Shown: positions 3,957 to 6,561 of the stretch, piece after piece
Numbering within the stretch: the first letter of the stretch is position 1
Layout of the letters: every line of letters starts with the position of its first letter
Assembly: GCA_039029515.1 (NCBI GenBank)
Contig: JBCCFX010000208.1
Span: forward strand, 1 to 6,561
DNA: 6,561 bases
Direction: 5' to 3'
Origin: JBCCFX01 sp039029515
GTDB lineage: Bacteria; Planctomycetota; Phycisphaerae; Phycisphaerales; SM1A02
Translations under genes and position numbers: made by a program
The notes under the pieces: generated by a model
What the model was told of the DNA's origin: nothing
What the model saw: the letters and a program-made list of their open reading frames with translations, nothing else
Databases searched by the model: none

Positions 3957-6059
3957 ATGAGACTGTACATGAGGTATGCGCTGGCGCTGGTCGCGTCGGT
4001 CGCGGTGGCATTGCCGGCGATGGCCGGTCCGACGCATTCTGTCGCGCGTGACTGGAATGAGTTGTTGCTCGAATCGATTCGAAAGGACTTCGCGCGGCCG
4101 ACAGTGCATGCGCGCAACCTGTTCCATTCTTCGGTCGCGATGTATGACGCATGGGCGATTTACGACACGACGGCATCGACGTACCTGACGCACGAGCGCC
4201 GGGTGTCGGGCACGCCGGAATTGGATCGTCACGAGACGCTGAGCTACGCGATGTACCGAATTCTTCGTCATCGTTTCGCGACCTCTCCGGGCGCGGCGGT
4301 GATGTATCCGCAGTACGACGCGCTGATGTTGTCATATGGCTATGACACGGCGATCACGACGGAAGCGGGTTTGACGCCGGCAGCGTTGGGCAATCGCATC
4401 GCGACGAACGTGCTGCGTTACGGTCTGAACGACAACTCGAATGAGATCTTCGATTATGCGAATCAGGTCTACCTGCCGATCAATGATCCGCTGGTGCCTG
4501 GTCTGCCGGGTAACCCGGACATGGTCGATCCGCAGCGATGGCAGCCGTTGGCGCTGGACTTCTTCGTGGATCAGGGCGGCAACGTGATCGTCGGTGGATT
4601 CCCCGAAGCACTGAGTCCGGAGTGGGGTCAGGTGTGGGCGTTCGCGTTGAAGCCGGAAGACCGCTCGATCAATCAACGAGATGGGTATGACTGGTGGATG
4701 TATCACGATCCGGGACCGCCGCCGGTGCTTGGTGGGGCGACGGACTTCGAATACAAGGATGGCTTCGAGGAAGTGCTCGAGTTCAGCAGCAAGCTGGATC
4801 CGTCAACCGGGGTGATGATTGACATTTCGCCGGCATCCCGCGGGAACAGCACGGTCGGCACCAACGATGGCACCGGCTACGCGATGAACCCGGTTCTGGG
4901 AACGCCGTACGCCACGAACTCGGTGCCGGAAGGCGATTACTTCCGCGTGCTTGCTGAGTTCTGGGCCGATGGCCCGGACAGCGAAACACCGCCTGGTCAC
5001 TGGGTGGACATTGCGAACTACGTCACGGACGAGCTGGTTGCCGGCAGTCCGATTCTCCCGCCGGCCAAGGGTGTGATGCCGCCGATTGCTGCGGCGCCGG
5101 GCTCATTGGAGTGGGACGTGAAGATGTACTTCGCGATGTCAGGCGCGATGCACGATTCCGCGGTGACCGCGTGGGGCGTCAAGGGTTGGTATGACTTCCT
5201 TCGACCGATCTCCGCGGTTCGCTACATGGGTGAGCTCGGTCAGTGCACTGACATGGGACACCCGACGTACGACCCGAATGGCATCAACCTGATTCCGGGC
5301 GTGATCGAACTGATCACGCCGGCGTCATCCGCTCCGGGTGAGCGACACCAGTTGCTCGCGCCGTGGGTTGGCGACATTGCGGTGCAAGCATGGCGTGGAC
5401 CGGATTACATTCCGGATCCCGAAACGTTCACGGCCGGTGTCGGCTGGATTCGTCTCGCGAACTGGTGGCCGTATCAGCGCCCGAGCTTCGTGACGCCGCC
5501 GTTCCCGGGTTACGTTTCAGGTCACAGCACCTACAGTCGCGCGGCAGCGGAACTGCTGACGGCGTTCACGGGTTCGCCGTGGTTCCCGAACGGCAAGGGC
5601 ACGTTCTTCGCGGAGATGAACGAATATCTTGTATTCGAAGAAGGACCGAGCGTTGACGTGACGCTCGAATGGGCGTCGTACTACGACGCTGCGGACGAGT
5701 CTGGTCTGTCGCGACTGTACGGCGGCATTCATCCGCGTGCGGATGACTTCCCCGGACGTCTGATGGGTCAGGAAGTCGGCATTGATGCGTTCGATTACGC
5801 GGAGACGTTCTTCGACGGCACGCAGCCTGTGCCGTGTAAGGGTGACTCAGCGCCGGCATTGGAGCATGGTCGGTATGGCGATGGTGACATCGACATCGAT
5901 GACCTTCTCGCGGTGATTCAGAACTTCGGCACGTGCGAGTCGTTTGAGATCTGCCCGTGGGATGTCGCGCCGGTGCAGCCGGATGGTCTGACGGGCAACG
6001 GTCAGACGAACATCGACGACCTGCTGTACATCATCAACAACTTCGGTACGTGTCCGTAA
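3957..6059 (+). CDS. Exported vanadium-dependent haloperoxidase with dockerin-like tail
   Basis: Family: PAP2/haloperoxidase enzymes that bind vanadate and use hydrogen peroxide to oxidise halide to hypohalous acid. The 700 residues start with a signal peptide ending PAMA (residues 20-23), so the enzyme acts outside the cytoplasm. The vanadate pocket is complete and spaced as in fungal chloroperoxidase: Lys409 and Arg416-Pro417 (K-x6-RP), Ser521-Gly522-His523, Arg586 and His592 (SR-x5-H-x3-D). Trp406 and Phe516 sit where that enzyme has Trp350 and Phe397; EFWADG (334-339) also resembles it. Phe rather than His at 516 points to the chloroperoxidase pattern, though specificity cannot be decided by eye. 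The C-terminus (about 640-700) carries two EF-hand units, each ending NFGTC. The gene stands alone, with a Fur-like box upstream and a strong terminator downstream. Related acid phosphatases share the motifs, but the extra Trp and Phe favour haloperoxidase. Confidence 0.9.
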   Translation: MRLYMRYALALVASVAVALPAMAGPTHSVARDWNELLLESIRKDFARPTVHARNLFHSSVAMYDAWAIYDTTASTYLTHERRVSGTPELDRHETLSYAMYRILRHRFATSPGAAVMYPQYDALMLSYGYDTAITTEAGLTPAALGNRIATNVLRYGLNDNSNEIFDYANQVYLPINDPLVPGLPGNPDMVDPQRWQPLALDFFVDQGGNVIVGGFPEALSPEWGQVWAFALKPEDRSINQRDGYDWWMYHDPGPPPVLGGATDFEYKDGFEEVLEFSSKLDPSTGVMIDISPASRGNSTVGTNDGTGYAMNPVLGTPYATNSVPEGDYFRVLAEFWADGPDSETPPGHWVDIANYVTDELVAGSPILPPAKGVMPPIAAAPGSLEWDVKMYFAMSGAMHDSAVTAWGVKGWYDFLRPISAVRYMGELGQCTDMGHPTYDPNGINLIPGVIELITPASSAPGERHQLLAPWVGDIAVQAWRGPDYIPDPETFTAGVGWIRLANWWPYQRPSFVTPPFPGYVSGHSTYSRAAAELLTAFTGSPWFPNGKGTFFAEMNEYLVFEEGPSVDVTLEWASYYDAADESGLSRLYGGIHPRADDFPGRLMGQEVGIDAFDYAETFFDGTQPVPCKGDSAPALEHGRYGDGDIDIDDLLAVIQNFGTCESFEICPWDVAPVQPDGLTGNGQTNIDDLLYIINNFGTCP
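5874..6056 (+). other. Dockerin-like EF-hand pair at the haloperoxidase C-terminus
   Basis: Two related units are encoded. Unit 1 (residues 641-660) begins GDGDIDIDDLL with acidic loop positions 642, 644, 646, 648 and 649. Unit 2 (680-699) begins GNGQTNIDDLL. Each ends NFGTC. Type I dockerins have two such calcium loops. In unit 2, Asn and Gln replace the first acidic positions, so its calcium binding may be weaker. Cys660, Cys666 and Cys699 could form disulfides outside the cell. In planctomycetes, tails like this are thought to serve sorting or surface attachment rather than cellulosome assembly; that role is inference here. Confidence 0.8.
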
Positions 6060-6092
6060 CGCCCACGACTGAACGCGCATGAACTGAACGAG

Positions 6093-6117
6093 CCTCCGCC
6101 TTCGGGCGGAGGTTTTT
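6093..6117 (+). terminator. Rho-independent terminator of the haloperoxidase gene
   Basis: A perfect eight-base-pair stem, CCTCCGCC with GGCGGAGG, closes on a stable TTCG tetraloop and is followed by five T. It starts 33 bases after the stop codon and insulates the next gene, which has its own promoter. Confidence 0.93.
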
Positions 6118-6136
6118 CGTTTTGCACATTGCGCGC

Positions 6137-6165
6137 TTGCATTGCCGCTAGCAGTTTGCTAGTCT
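6137..6165 (+). promoter_or_regulatory. Candidate sigma-70 promoter with internal palindrome
   Basis: A -35 TTGCAT (6137-6142) and a -10 TAGTCT (6160-6165) are separated by exactly 17 bases. The inverted repeat CTAGCA-GTT-TGCTAG (6148-6162) occupies the spacer and overlaps the -10, a classic repressor position. The predicted start of transcription is near 6172, with the partial gene beginning at 6219. AGGAG at 6179-6183 is too far from that ATG to be its ribosome binding site. Confidence 0.5.
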
Positions 6166-6218
6166 GCATCTGCCCGAAAGGAGTCGGCAGCGCCACGCGG
6201 ACCGGGGGGTTTGTCAGG

Positions 6219-6561
6219 ATGACAAGGCGACGATGGCGTTGCGTGCAGGTGCGATCGCACCACGCGGGCGGTTCGAGTTCTCAAATTCCGTTCATCTTGG
6301 GTCTGAGCGCGGCGACGGTGTTGACTGCGGTCTCGGCTGTCGTGGCGTCTGCGGCGTCGGCGCCGGACGGCGCGGCGCTGATCGATCATGATGTGAACGG
6401 CGATGGCGTGGCGGAGCGCGTGGTCGAGCGTGATGGTGCGCTGTACTTCATCAACCGTATAGACGGCGCGACGGTGTGTGTGCTGGATGATCCGAGTGCC
6501 CCGGCACTGCGAGCATCGGTCTGTGCGCGATATGACCTTGATGGCAACGATGCGATCGACA
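6219..6561 (+). CDS. Exported FG-GAP/VCBS-like repeat protein, 5' part only
   Basis: The frame is open from the ATG at 6219 to the window edge, 114 codons, so the C-terminus is missing. The N-terminus is a long basic leader (residues 1-22, RRRWR near the start), then a hydrophobic stretch (about 24-43) ending VASAASA, typical of a signal peptide cleaved near residue 48. The mature part begins with DHDVNGDGVAERVV (about 54-67), a calcium-loop pattern of FG-GAP/VCBS repeats, with a second acidic loop, DLDGNDAID, at the edge (106-114). Such proteins are usually extracellular, with beta-propeller or adhesive domains; the exact role is unknown. No in-frame upstream start was found, and only AGG directly adjoins the ATG. 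Base composition and codon choice look like the neighbouring haloperoxidase gene. Confidence 0.75.
   Translation, partial: MTRRRWRCVQVRSHHAGGSSSQIPFILGLSAATVLTAVSAVVASAASAPDGAALIDHDVNGDGVAERVVERDGALYFINRIDGATVCVLDDPSAPALRASVCARYDLDGNDAID

Overview
The window looks like chromosome of a GC-rich planctomycete, most likely of the Phycisphaerae type. The main clue is the C-terminal tail of the large exported enzyme: two dockerin-like EF-hand units, each ending in NFGTC, a style I associate with secreted proteins of that group. Missing or weak Shine-Dalgarno sites at most starts, short leaders, and a further exported protein with calcium-loop repeats fit as well. The taxonomic call is inference from these features, not from a marker gene.

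Layout. Bases 1-239 are low-complexity and repeat DNA: GGCTNNT heptads, two long G tracts and the first copy of a heptad-armed repeat element. Bases 240-968 (minus) encode an NfsA-type FMN nitroreductase. Bases 991-1114 hold the second copy of the repeat. Bases 1116-3074 (minus) encode a P1B-4 type heavy-metal efflux ATPase. Bases 3075-3956 form a long sparse region. It holds a palindrome and -10 element for the ATPase, a strong minus-strand terminator, a possible 66-codon His-rich ORF, a likely decayed gene on the plus strand, and a Fur-like box. Bases 3957-6059 (plus) encode an exported vanadium-dependent haloperoxidase with a dockerin-like tail, closed by a textbook terminator. After a promoter with an internal palindrome, a partial exported protein with FG-GAP-like calcium loops starts at 6219 and runs off the window.

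How the parts fit. The ATPase and nitroreductase lie in tandem on the minus strand and could be co-transcribed as a metal and redox stress pair, although a repeat copy sits between them. The haloperoxidase and the FG-GAP protein are separate plus-strand units for the cell exterior. The two most notable items are the duplicated heptad-armed repeat, each copy abutting the 3' end of a minus-strand gene, and the haloperoxidase, which keeps every vanadate-binding residue and is joined to a dockerin-like pair.
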